From Bryobacterales bacterium (lineage in GTDB: Bacteria > Acidobacteriota > Terriglobia > Bryobacterales > Bryobacteraceae), in NCBI GenBank assembly GCA_003163855.1, contig PLRJ01000236.1, positions 6,035 through 70,034 on the forward strand: a stretch of DNA of 64,000 bases, in the 5' to 3' direction. The translations under genes were made by a program, and so were the position numbers. Numbering within the stretch: position 1 is the first letter of the stretch; each line of letters starts with the position of its first letter. The notes under the pieces are model-generated. The model had not been told where the DNA came from and searched no databases. It was given only the letters and a program-made list of their open reading frames with translations. Positions 17,594 through 26,341 of the stretch are shown piece after piece.

Positions 17594-20428
17594 ATGCGGT
17601 CTCAAATTCTGTCGCGAAAGGCATGCGCCCTCGCGTTGTTTTCTCTTTTAGTTCCCGCTTCCTACAGCCAGGAAACGGTGAATAATGCCAGTGTCGGAGG
17701 GCGTGTCACAGATCCATCCGGCGCGCTTGTCCAGAATGCCCAAGTTACAGCCCGCCAGGTGGAAACGGGCATCGCAACAGTCACCGAAACAGACCGTGAT
17801 GGCCGCTTTCGCTTTCCCTATCTAAAAGTTGGCCGCTATGAAATTGTGGTCCGCCATCCAGGCTTCGCGGATCTCACCGAATCGCTGGATCTGGGGGTCG
17901 GCTCCGACTTCGATCTCCCCCTTTCCTTGCAGGTAGCGAGCAGTTCCACCAACATCACGGTTGCCGGCCAAACGACGCCGCTCGAGACGGCCAGGTCCCA
18001 GATCGCGGGTACCGTCACTCAGACCGAAATCAACCAACTCCCGCTAAATGGGCGCAACTTCCTTGATATTGCTCTGCTGATTCCCGGCGTGTCACCCACC
18101 AACACTGCGGCCAACCAGTTATTTGCTGAGACTTCGGCGGTTCCAGGGCAGGGAATTTCGGTTGATAGTCAGCGGAACTTCTCCAACAGCTTCATCGTGG
18201 ACGGACTTTCAGATAATGACGATGCAGCGGGTGTCACCGGCGCGTTCTATGGTCTGGATGTCGTCAATGAATTTCAAGTGGTTACCTCCGGAGGCCAGGC
18301 GGAATTCGGGCGCGCCCTGGGCGGATATGTCAACGTGGTGACTCGAAGCGGCACTAACAAACTTCACGGCGATGTGTATGGCTACTTCCGGAACAGCCGT
18401 TTCGACGCCGCCAATGCCCTGTCGCATACCGTTCTTCCGTTGACTCAGGCGCAATACGGCGCAAGTTTGGGCGGTCCCATCGTTCACGATCGCACGTTCT
18501 ACTTCGCAAACTTCGAACAGCGCGAGTTGAATCAATCGGGCCTCGTGACCATCTCTCCCGTCAATGTCGCATTGATTAATGCCAAACTCGCGTCCGATGG
18601 TTACCCAGGCTCGCAGATCTCTACCGGCTTGTATCCCAATCCGGTGCATTTGACTAACTTCTTCTCCAAAGTTGACCATCAGTTCAGCGGCAAAGATCAA
18701 TTCAGCGTGCACTACAGCCTGTACAACGTAAGCAGCACGAATTCGCGAGGCGCCGGAGGTTTAAGCGCGCCCACTGCTTCGGCGAACTTGTATGACAACG
18801 ACCAGGTGATTGCAATCAGCAACATCGCCACGCTTTCACCGCATCTTGTGAATGAGACGCGCGCACAGTTCTGGAACAGCAATCTAAAGGCGCCACCAAG
18901 CGATCCAATCGGTCCCGCGGTTAGCATATCGGGCGTCGCTTCATTCGGCACGCTTTCCGGCTCGCCTACAGCACGGCTCAACAGACTTGCTGAAGGAACC
19001 GATAACGTGTCGTATCAAGCCGGCGCACATGCTATCCGCTTTGGAACCGATTTCCTTTACAACGACGACACCATCACGTTCCCCCGAACCATACGCGGCA
19101 GCTATGCGTTCTCCTCATTGGCGAGTTTCCTGAATGGTACGTACAACAATTCGGGTTTTACGCAAACATTCGCTAACAGCGTGATTAACCAAACCAACCC
19201 GAATGTCGGTTTTTATGGACAGGACGAATGGAACGTCAATAGCCGGCTCACCCTTAACATCGGCGTTCGTTACGACCTGGAGTTCCTGAAGACCATTAAC
19301 ACAGACACGAACAACGTGTCGCCGCGCGCCGGTTTTGCATGGTCGCCTTTCGCATCAAGGAAGACGGTTATTCGCGGCGGATACGGAATCTTTTACGACC
19401 GCGTTCCTTTGCGCCCGTTGGCCAACGCGCTGCTCTCGGCTAACAACACCACAAATCCAGCCGACCTAAGCCAAATCAGCATCAGTCTGTCGCCAACGCA
19501 AGCCGGAGCGCCGGTGTTTCCGAACATCTTGAACAGCTTGACGCTTCCGTCCGGCGTTCTATTCAACTTTTCGACCATGCAGCGGAATCTGCAGAACGCC
19601 TATTCCGAGCAGGCAAACTTCGCAATTGAGCAAAAACTCGGAAGCAAAAGCACGCTAGAGGTAGGATACGAGCATCTCCGAGGTCTTCATCTCATCATCT
19701 CGGTAAATCAGAATGTACCCACCTGCATAGCTGCCGGCAGCAACGACGGCTGCCGCCCGAATCTCAGCTATGGCAACGACAGCCAATACTCATCCCAGGC
19801 GGATTCCAACTACAACGGTCTGCACGTCTCATTCACCGAGCGGCCGGTGAAGTGGGGCAATTTCCGCGTTTCGTACACCTATTCGAAAGCGCTCGACGAT
19901 GTGAGTGAGTTCTTCTTCAGCGCACCTATCAACAACTTTAATATCTGGCAAGATTACGGCCGGTCGGATGATGATCAACGAAATCGGCTGGTATTCGACG
20001 GCACGGTTCACACATCGGCAGCGACTGCCAACACGTTGTGGGAACACCTGACGCACGGCTTTCAGTTGACTACGATGTTTCAGTATTATTCGCCGCTGCC
20101 GTTCAACATAACGACGGGAGCGAATACCATTCAGGGCACCACCGCCCGCCCCACCATTAATGGTGTATTCATCAACCGGAACGCTGGTTCCGGCTTCGAT
20201 TTCCTGAATCTTACGGGGAGGCTCAGTCGCAGCTTTCGACTAAGCGAGCGGTTGCGGATGGAAGCTATTGCAGAAGGATTCAACTTAACCAATCACGTAA
20301 ACGGAGTGACGCTGAACGGAGTATTCGGAACAGGAGCTTATCCGACGAATCCGTCTCCCACGTATAAGCAGATCACTGCGGTAGGCGACCCTCGGGCGTT
20401 TCAATTTGCGCTTCGCTTTGCGTTTTAG
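17594..20428 (+). CDS. Oar-type TonB-dependent receptor with carboxypeptidase-regulatory domain
   Basis: The ATG at 17594 follows an AGGAGG at 17584-17589 and opens a signal peptide (MRSQILSRKACALALFSLLVPASYSQ), so the upstream in-frame start at 17570 is not used. The mature protein begins with a CarboxypepD_reg/Cna-B-like domain (SVGGRVTDPSGALVQNAQV). A plug domain follows (TQTEINQLPLNGRNFLDIALLIPGV), then a large beta-barrel ending in FALRFAF with the terminal aromatic needed for outer-membrane insertion. About 944 residues in all. It should import or bind an unknown large substrate. The neighbours are a Cys-rich exported protein and a BNR protein, 22 bp downstream. Confidence 0.92.
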   Translation: MRSQILSRKACALALFSLLVPASYSQETVNNASVGGRVTDPSGALVQNAQVTARQVETGIATVTETDRDGRFRFPYLKVGRYEIVVRHPGFADLTESLDLGVGSDFDLPLSLQVASSSTNITVAGQTTPLETARSQIAGTVTQTEINQLPLNGRNFLDIALLIPGVSPTNTAANQLFAETSAVPGQGISVDSQRNFSNSFIVDGLSDNDDAAGVTGAFYGLDVVNEFQVVTSGGQAEFGRALGGYVNVVTRSGTNKLHGDVYGYFRNSRFDAANALSHTVLPLTQAQYGASLGGPIVHDRTFYFANFEQRELNQSGLVTISPVNVALINAKLASDGYPGSQISTGLYPNPVHLTNFFSKVDHQFSGKDQFSVHYSLYNVSSTNSRGAGGLSAPTASANLYDNDQVIAISNIATLSPHLVNETRAQFWNSNLKAPPSDPIGPAVSISGVASFGTLSGSPTARLNRLAEGTDNVSYQAGAHAIRFGTDFLYNDDTITFPRTIRGSYAFSSLASFLNGTYNNSGFTQTFANSVINQTNPNVGFYGQDEWNVNSRLTLNIGVRYDLEFLKTINTDTNNVSPRAGFAWSPFASRKTVIRGGYGIFYDRVPLRPLANALLSANNTTNPADLSQISISLSPTQAGAPVFPNILNSLTLPSGVLFNFSTMQRNLQNAYSEQANFAIEQKLGSKSTLEVGYEHLRGLHLIISVNQNVPTCIAAGSNDGCRPNLSYGNDSQYSSQADSNYNGLHVSFTERPVKWGNFRVSYTYSKALDDVSEFFFSAPINNFNIWQDYGRSDDDQRNRLVFDGTVHTSAATANTLWEHLTHGFQLTTMFQYYSPLPFNITTGANTIQGTTARPTINGVFINRNAGSGFDFLNLTGRLSRSFRLSERLRMEAIAEGFNLTNHVNGVTLNGVFGTGAYPTNPSPTYKQITAVGDPRAFQFALRFAF

Positions 20429-20450
20429 AAAGGCACTTGGAAAGGAAATC

Positions 20451-21515
20451 ATGGTCTTCTTTTTTGCAGCAGCTTTACTCACTTCAATCTCACCTGGACA
20501 ACCTGCGGGAAGCAATCGGCAGCCGCAACTGGCTTCCGCGCCAGGTTTGACTGCGATGGTCTTCGGCAATGGCAATTCAATCTGGTTCTCCGCTTCCCGT
20601 GACAATGGCCAGACATTTTCAGCGGCAACGGAGGTGGCTAAAGTACCGGTGCTGGCGCTCGGTCGCCATCGAGGTCCCCGCGTTATTATCGAAGGAAAAA
20701 CGATCGTCGTTAGTGCTGTTTACGGCGAGAAGCTTGCCACCGGTCAGCATGCGCACGGCCTGCCTGAAAACGGCGACCTGGTCGCCTGGAGGTCCACTGA
20801 TGAGGGACACTCCTGGTCGAAGCCGGTTGTTATCAACGATGCTCCAGGTTCGGCCCGCGAAGGGCTCCATGCCATGACTGCCGGAGGACAGCATGAGTTG
20901 GCTGCTGCGTGGCTGGATCTGAGAGCGACTGGGACGCGCCTCTATGGCGCTTATTCCACAGACGATGGCGCTACGTGGTCCAAGAACGTTCTGCTGTATG
21001 AGGCACCGGGCGGAACCATCTGTCAGTGCTGCGATCCTTCGCTTGTTTTCTCCGACAAACATCAGGTGCAGGTAATGTTTCGCAATGTCAATGATGGGTC
21101 GCGCGATATGTATCTCGCAGCTTGGAATCTGAGTGGACAGGTTTCGCCGCCGCTGAAATTGGGCAACGGTTCGTGGCAGATTAACGCCTGTCCTATGGAC
21201 GGTGGCGGCATGGTCCGCGTCGGAAGCAACACAGTAACCGTATGGCGCAGGCAGGAGACGGTGTACCTGGATGAACCGGGACACCCGGAAGTCGCGCTAG
21301 GTAATGGCAAGGACGTGGCCATTACTAAGTCCGCTAAAGGAATTTATGTGGCCTGGAGCGGCGCATCCGGCATCGAGATTCATCAACCTGGTGCCAAGGA
21401 GCCAATCTGCGTATCGCCGGCGGGAGGTTTCCCTGCATTAACCGGCCTTCCAAACGGCTCGCTGCTTGCTGCCTGGGAACAAGACGGCGCTATTAAACTG
21501 ACGGTTCTGCAATAG
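20451..21515 (+). CDS. exported BNR/Asp-box (sialidase-like) protein with CQCC motif
   Basis: The ATG at 20451 follows a GGAAAGGA site and opens a short signal peptide. Three Asp boxes (SRDNGQTF 49-56, STDEGHSW 115-122, STDDGATW 169-176) define a six-bladed BNR propeller, the fold shared by sialidases. I see no clear arginine triad, Tyr/Glu pair or FRIP motif, so sialidase activity is not supported. The protein has Cys191-x-Cys193-Cys194 (TICQCCDPS) and Cys247 in NACPMDGGG, unusual for sialidases and suggestive of metal or heme handling. It overlaps the convergent aquaporin gene by 23 bp. Confidence 0.8.
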   Translation: MVFFFAAALLTSISPGQPAGSNRQPQLASAPGLTAMVFGNGNSIWFSASRDNGQTFSAATEVAKVPVLALGRHRGPRVIIEGKTIVVSAVYGEKLATGQHAHGLPENGDLVAWRSTDEGHSWSKPVVINDAPGSAREGLHAMTAGGQHELAAAWLDLRATGTRLYGAYSTDDGATWSKNVLLYEAPGGTICQCCDPSLVFSDKHQVQVMFRNVNDGSRDMYLAAWNLSGQVSPPLKLGNGSWQINACPMDGGGMVRVGSNTVTVWRRQETVYLDEPGHPEVALGNGKDVAITKSAKGIYVAWSGASGIEIHQPGAKEPICVSPAGGFPALTGLPNGSLLAAWEQDGAIKLTVLQ

Positions 21516-22326
21516 CGTTGTTCTCCTTCAAAAATCGCCCTATCGCCTGGTCATACACGAACACGCCGATGAGCCCGCCAACGATGGGCCCCACAATGGG
21601 AACCCAGAACTCGTTGGTGCCGTCAGTGAGGCCGTTATGCGAGAAGCCCGCGACCACCGTAAAAAGTCTTGGACCGAAATCGCGCGCCGGGTTGATGGCG
21701 TAACCGTGCATACCTCCAAAAGCCATGCCGATAGCCACCACTGTTAAGCCAACCAGCATGGGCGCAATCCTGGTGGATGGTCCTGAACTGCGCGCATCGG
21801 TCACCGCCATGATGCAAAGCAGTAACAACGCCGTTCCAATCGTCTGGTCCAGCAGGCCTGCTTGCGGCAGATTGGGGAACGCGGGAAAAGTTGTAAAGAT
21901 TCCCGCCGTGTGATCGCGCAGCGGGTCCACCTTATCGAACTGAGGACGGTAATTCCAGAAAACCAGGGCCGCTCCACAAAAGCCTCCGGCTACTTGCACA
22001 ACGATGAACGGAATGACTCGCTTTAGCGGAAATCCGCGAAACGCAGCTACTGCAATGGTCACGGCGGGGTTCAAATGAGCGCCGCTGATTTTTGCGGTCA
22101 GGTAAACGCCCAGTGTTACCGCGATGCCCCAGCAGAATGTAATGTTGGTGTATCCGCCGTTTACTACTTCGCCCGGGATATTTTTCCCGAAGAGCATCAC
22201 CATAGCCACGACACCGTCGCCGAAAAGCAGAATCAACATGGTGCCGAGAAATTCGGCTATTAACTGCGCGAGCAATGACGGTTCGGCGGACACTGGAGAC
22301 TTGGACACTGCGCTAGAGGATATCAA
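21493..22326 (-). CDS. MIP-family channel, glycerol-facilitator type
   Basis: The 277-residue protein has six membrane helices and two half-helix NPA motifs (SGAHLNPAVTIAV and GYAINPARDFGPR). The aspartate directly after NPAR in the second motif is diagnostic of glycerol-conducting (GlpF-type) rather than water-only channels. It opens AEFLGTMLILLFGDGVVA as in other MIP proteins. It would allow diffusion of glycerol or small polyols across the inner membrane. It lies near a glycerophosphodiester phosphodiesterase gene that could release glycerol phosphate; a functional link is inferred. Confidence 0.9.
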   Translation of the reverse strand: MISSSAVSKSPVSAEPSLLAQLIAEFLGTMLILLFGDGVVAMVMLFGKNIPGEVVNGGYTNITFCWGIAVTLGVYLTAKISGAHLNPAVTIAVAAFRGFPLKRVIPFIVVQVAGGFCGAALVFWNYRPQFDKVDPLRDHTAGIFTTFPAFPNLPQAGLLDQTIGTALLLLCIMAVTDARSSGPSTRIAPMLVGLTVVAIGMAFGGMHGYAINPARDFGPRLFTVVAGFSHNGLTDGTNEFWVPIVGPIVGGLIGVFVYDQAIGRFLKENNAIAEPSV

Positions 22327-22376
22327 AGTAACCTGAAAACAGAACTCTGCTGGTTGAATCCGCGTATAAATATCAT

Positions 22377-23825
22377 GTGAGCCTCGTTTCGCGGATCGCC
22401 CTTGCTTTGCTCTCGGCTGTTCTGTTCTGGTTTAGCTTCAATCTGAATCCACTTTGGGCCGCGGCCTGGGTCGCTCCCATTCCGCTTCTGGTAGCCGCCT
22501 ACTATTCGCGCACGCTTGTGGCCGTCTATCTCACCTGGCTTGCTGTTGGCATTGGACTAAGTTCAAACTTCACTTACTATCTGACAACCACTGGTCCCGT
22601 GGCCACCGTGCCTTTGCTCGTGCTGCAGGTTCTAGTCTGGGGTTTTTTCGTGGCACGGGCGCGCGCGGCTGTGGTTGCGTCGCGAAGTTGGTGGTGCGTC
22701 TTTGTCTATCCGCTCCTGCATGCCGCCCTCAGCACGCTGCTGTCGGCATTCTCGCCGCATGGCACTTGGGGCAGCTTCGCCTACACACAAATGGATGTCA
22801 TTCCGGTCATCCAAATCGCATCGCTGGCTGGAGCACCCGCCATCACCTTTGTCATCGCGCTATTTGCTTCTACCGTTTCTGTGGCCATTTACCGCGGGGG
22901 CAGCATCGGCCGGCCACTGCTGGCCTATGGGCTTCCCGCGCTCGTGATAGCCGGCGTACTTGGCTACGGAGAGATGCGCATTGGCACTGCTCCGCCTGGA
23001 CGCACCGTCCGTATCGGCCTGGCCTCAGTGGACGATTTTATCGGCCCTCGCATGCCCGCTCAATTGAACACTGCCGTCTGGCAGCGTTACGCCAAGATTA
23101 TCGCCGAGCTTTCAAAAGATGGCGCGCAGATCGTGGTGCTGCCGGAAAAAATCAGCCAGCTTTCGGGCGATCAGATCGCCAGCCGGAAACGGCAACTTGC
23201 CTTGCTAGCGCAGCAAAACCATGTCTATCTTGCCGCCGGTTTGCAGTTGAACCGAGGCGACCGAAAAGACAATGCACTCTGGCTTTTCAGCCCGGCCGGA
23301 GAGACGCTCAAAGAGTATCACAAACAGCACCTGGTCCCGCATTTGGAGAGCGACCTCGCACCCGGAAATGAGAATATGGTTCGAACTATCGACCATGTGC
23401 CCTTCGGACTTGCCATCTGCCGCGACCTGCTTTTCAGCGATTTTGGACGCGATTATGGCCGCCTAAACATCGCAGCCATGCTTGCGCCTGCCTGGGATTT
23501 CTATCGCGATGCCTGGATGGCTTCAAGCGTCGCCGCGCTCCGCGGGGTCGAAAGCGGTTATACTGTGGTGCGTGCGGGCCGCGAGAGCTACTTGAATGTC
23601 AGCGATCGCTATGGACGCACCATTGCGCGCAAGCGCAGCGACAATCTGCCGGGTTCCTTTCTCATCGCCAATCTGCCGCTTGGTCCCGCTGTGCCCACTT
23701 TCTACGCACTTCATGGAAATGTCTTCGGCTGGACCTGTGTGCTGCTTTCTCTGCTGTTCTTAATTAAGGGTGCAGGTCGCGCTGCCTCAAGTAAGCCAGC
23801 AGAGCGGCTGGATCGTCAGAAATGA
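22377..23825 (+). CDS. apolipoprotein N-acyltransferase-like membrane nitrilase-fold enzyme
   Basis: The 482-residue protein starts at a GTG at 22377. Residues 1-200 form about six membrane helices. A CN-hydrolase domain follows (about 210-440) with the expected triad: Glu257 in VVLPEK, Lys316 in EYHKQHLVP and Cys348 in LAICRD. A last helix lies near 450-470. This is the architecture of Lnt, which N-acylates the amino-terminal cysteine of lipoproteins. The start of the periplasmic region is less Lnt-like than usual, so it may be a second, specialised paralogue. Its 3' end overlaps the convergent GDPD gene by 62 bp. Confidence 0.85.
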   Translation: MSLVSRIALALLSAVLFWFSFNLNPLWAAAWVAPIPLLVAAYYSRTLVAVYLTWLAVGIGLSSNFTYYLTTTGPVATVPLLVLQVLVWGFFVARARAAVVASRSWWCVFVYPLLHAALSTLLSAFSPHGTWGSFAYTQMDVIPVIQIASLAGAPAITFVIALFASTVSVAIYRGGSIGRPLLAYGLPALVIAGVLGYGEMRIGTAPPGRTVRIGLASVDDFIGPRMPAQLNTAVWQRYAKIIAELSKDGAQIVVLPEKISQLSGDQIASRKRQLALLAQQNHVYLAAGLQLNRGDRKDNALWLFSPAGETLKEYHKQHLVPHLESDLAPGNENMVRTIDHVPFGLAICRDLLFSDFGRDYGRLNIAAMLAPAWDFYRDAWMASSVAALRGVESGYTVVRAGRESYLNVSDRYGRTIARKRSDNLPGSFLIANLPLGPAVPTFYALHGNVFGWTCVLLSLLFLIKGAGRAASSKPAERLDRQK

Positions 23826-24609
23826 TGGCATCCACTTTCGCCGCAATCAAAAGGTCCCACTCAGCCGGCGTGTTCACCGTCCACGGCACAACCTGAATGC
23901 CGGCCGTGTGCGCCGCCTCTACTTTGCCGGGCGTGACCAGTTTCGAGTTCGGCGAAATGATCTGTGCATCGCCTGCTTCTTTGGCTATAGTCACAAAGTC
24001 GCGCTCGTCTGTCTCGGTTAACGCCGAGCGCCGAATGTGCGGATCCAGCTTCTGCATCGCGCGCAGCGTCCGAAAATCGAACGACTGCAGAATCACTCGC
24101 TTTTCCAGTTTGTAACGTCGCACTTGTTCCAGCACCATGCGTGTGAAAACCTCGGGCGAGGGCGTGTACTGCGGCTTGTCAGCGAAGCTTTTGGTCTCAA
24201 TGTTGAAATCGAAAGTGCCCTTCGGCGCCAGCGAAAATACTTCTTCGAGCGTCGGCATCCGCGTGCCGGGAATCGCTTGTTGTGTAGGAAAACGCGGGTT
24301 CTGTTGCGTGCCGCAGTCCCATTGGCGCACCTGCGCCAAAGTGAGTTCGTGAATCACCACGCTCGGCTGTGTTCCATGGCAGACTGGCGGCTCGAGTATG
24401 GGGTCGTGCGAGATGACGATCACATTATCTTTCGTCACCGCCATGTCCAATTCAAGCGCGTCGACACCCGCATCAATGGCGTACTGGAACGCGGGCGAGG
24501 TATTCTCGGGCCGCTGAGCGCGCGCGCCGCGATGGCCGTGAACCAGAATCATCTGCGTGGCAGGTTCAGACAGGAGAAAAGCCATGATCAAAACTTGTAG
24601 GAACCGCAT
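23764..24609 (-). CDS. glycerophosphodiester phosphodiesterase
   Basis: The 281-residue protein has a signal peptide (MRFLQVLIMAFLLSEPATQ) and a complete GDPD TIM-barrel: the catalytic first motif VHGHRGARAQRPENT (His and Arg), ALELDMAVTKDNVIVISHDP with the metal-binding Glu/Asp and second catalytic His, and FNIETK. It should cleave glycerophosphodiesters from phospholipid turnover in the periplasm into sn-glycerol-3-phosphate and an alcohol. It diverges from the esterase that begins the ATP-grasp operon (22 bp between starts) and overlaps the Lnt-like gene. Confidence 0.92.
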   Translation of the reverse strand: MRFLQVLIMAFLLSEPATQMILVHGHRGARAQRPENTSPAFQYAIDAGVDALELDMAVTKDNVIVISHDPILEPPVCHGTQPSVVIHELTLAQVRQWDCGTQQNPRFPTQQAIPGTRMPTLEEVFSLAPKGTFDFNIETKSFADKPQYTPSPEVFTRMVLEQVRRYKLEKRVILQSFDFRTLRAMQKLDPHIRRSALTETDERDFVTIAKEAGDAQIISPNSKLVTPGKVEAAHTAGIQVVPWTVNTPAEWDLLIAAKVDAIISDDPAALLAYLRQRDLHP

Positions 24610-24630
24610 TCTTTAACATAAAGGAACGCA

Positions 24631-25341
24631 ATGCGACGCGATTATCACAATTGGTACAGCACCCGGTTAGGCAGACATATGGAACTGCTGGCCTATGGTC
24701 ATGCAGGTTTTCCGGTCCTTGTCTTCCCCAGTTCGCGAGGACGTTTTCACGAATATGAGGACCACGGCATGATCCACACCCTTTCCGGCAAGATTGATGC
24801 GGGTCATCTGCAAGTTTTTTGTGTCGATAGCGTGGACGGCGAAAGCTGGTATAACAAGCGCATACATCCGCACGACCGGGTTGCCAGGCACGTGGCCTAC
24901 GAAGACTACATTTTGTATGAGGTTGTTCCACTTATCAAGGGAACCAACGGCGCCCCGACAATCAGCGTCACTGGCTGCAGCTTCGGCGGCTACCATTCGC
25001 TGAATTTCGCGCTGAAGCATCCTGACCTGGTGAGCAACTGCGTCTCCATGAGCGGCGCTTTTGACATGCGGTCGTTTATGGATGGCTATTACGACGACCT
25101 GTTCTATCTGAACAATCCCGTGGATTATGTGCCTAACTTGAGCGATCCGTGGTTTTTGGATCGCTATAAGCAGATGCGGATGGTGCTTGGCGTAGGCGAC
25201 CACGATATATGCCTGGGCGAAAATTTCAGGATGGCGGATATCCTTGGACGCAAGGGCATACCGCATTGGCTGGATGTTTGGACCGGCGGAGAGCGTCACG
25301 ATTGGCCGCTGTGGCAGCGCATGGCGCTAAAATTCTTGTGA
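24631..25341 (+). CDS. COG4947-like alpha/beta-hydrolase (esterase), first gene of the ligase operon
   Basis: The 236-residue cytoplasmic protein has the alpha/beta-hydrolase nucleophile elbow Gly-Cys-Ser-Phe-Gly-Gly (VTGCSFGGYHSLN, Ser at about 113), a candidate Asp in VLGVGDHDICL, and a His in GGERHDWPLW. The start MRRDYHNWYSTRLGRHMELLAYGH and the PSSRGRFHEYED segment are those of a small conserved family usually annotated only as 'putative esterase'. It lies 31 bp upstream of an ATP-grasp gene. It may hydrolyse an ester, thioester or amide of the product or substrate of the ligases. Confidence 0.85.
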   Translation: MRRDYHNWYSTRLGRHMELLAYGHAGFPVLVFPSSRGRFHEYEDHGMIHTLSGKIDAGHLQVFCVDSVDGESWYNKRIHPHDRVARHVAYEDYILYEVVPLIKGTNGAPTISVTGCSFGGYHSLNFALKHPDLVSNCVSMSGAFDMRSFMDGYYDDLFYLNNPVDYVPNLSDPWFLDRYKQMRMVLGVGDHDICLGENFRMADILGRKGIPHWLDVWTGGERHDWPLWQRMALKFL

Positions 25342-25372
25342 ACTCATTCGACGCGGGCGGAGGCTCATATTC

Positions 25373-26332
25373 ATGGCAAAAATAGGAATCATATACGGGA
25401 TGGAGAATACCTTCCCATCAGCCCTGGTTGACAAAATCAACGGGAAGAACGTGGCCGGCGTGACGGCGGAGCATGTCAGGCTTGGCGGCATCAAGATGGC
25501 GGAACCAAGCGGCTACCGCGTGATTGTAGACCGCATTTCCCATGACATTGAGTTCTATCGGGCTTATTTGAAGAACGCTGTGCTGGGCGGAACTATCGTC
25601 ATCAACAATCCGTTCTGGTGGAGCGCCGATGACAAATTTTTCAATTATGCGCTGGCATCAAAACTGGGTGTCGCCATACCACCCACAGTGATTCTGCCGC
25701 AGAAATCACACCCGCCTGGAACCACCGTTCAATCGATGCGCAACCTCATGTTCCCGCTCAACTGGGATGAGGTTTTTGACTACGTGAAGTTCCCCGCTTT
25801 CTTAAAACCCTACAATGGCGGGGGCTGGAAGAACGTGTTCCGCGTCACGTCGCCGGACGATTTCTTTAAAGCCTACGATGAAACCGGCACCTTGTGTATG
25901 ACGCTTCAGGCCGAAGTGAAGTTCGAAGAATACTATCGCTGCTATGTGGTCGGCCAGGAAAAGGTGCGCGTCATGAAGTACGACCCTAAACAGCCGCATC
26001 ACCTGCGCTATGTCGCCGATGGCAAAGCCAGTTCCGAGGCACTCCAGGAACGCATGGTGAACGATGCGCTTACGCTTTGCCGCGCGCTTGGCTACGATTT
26101 AAATACAGTGGAATTTGGTGTCGAAAACGGCATACCGTTTGCCATTGACTTTTTGAATCCCGCTCCCGATGCCGATGTTTATTCGGTCGGCCAGGCGAAC
26201 TTCGATTGGGTTGTGGACGCAGTTGCCGATTTGGCGATTGCTAAGGCGCTTAGCGACCAGCAAGGCAATGAGGATTATCATTGGGCGCGCTTTCTGGGCG
26301 GCAAAACTAAGTCGGCGACGGTGTCGAACTAA
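25373..26332 (+). CDS. ATP-grasp domain ligase
   Basis: The 319-residue protein starts MAKIGIIYGMENTFP and has an N-terminal Rossmann-like half. An ATP-grasp domain follows: a nucleotide-binding Lys in FPAFLKPYNGGGWKNVFRV (about residues 140-158, Lys plus a Gly-rich loop), the EVKFEEYYRCYVVG strand pair, and the metal-ligand segment FAIDFLNPAPD. The distal motif has D-x-x-N in place of the common E-x-N. ATP-grasp enzymes join a carboxylate to an amine, thiol or alcohol through an acyl phosphate. It is 9 bp upstream of the GCS2 ligase, so the two ligases are probably made together. The substrates are unknown. Confidence 0.85.
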   Translation: MAKIGIIYGMENTFPSALVDKINGKNVAGVTAEHVRLGGIKMAEPSGYRVIVDRISHDIEFYRAYLKNAVLGGTIVINNPFWWSADDKFFNYALASKLGVAIPPTVILPQKSHPPGTTVQSMRNLMFPLNWDEVFDYVKFPAFLKPYNGGGWKNVFRVTSPDDFFKAYDETGTLCMTLQAEVKFEEYYRCYVVGQEKVRVMKYDPKQPHHLRYVADGKASSEALQERMVNDALTLCRALGYDLNTVEFGVENGIPFAIDFLNPAPDADVYSVGQANFDWVVDAVADLAIAKALSDQQGNEDYHWARFLGGKTKSATVSN

Positions 26333-26341
26333 AGGCCGATT

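Noticed and set aside
20451-21515. Sialidase annotation for the Asp-box protein
   Set aside because: Asp boxes show only the propeller fold; I could not find the arginine triad, nucleophilic Tyr/Glu or FRIP motif.
22454-23371. 305-codon open frame inside the Lnt-like gene
   Set aside because: Same-strand shadow frame with basic, low-complexity composition and no motif; the Lnt-like frame has catalytic residues.
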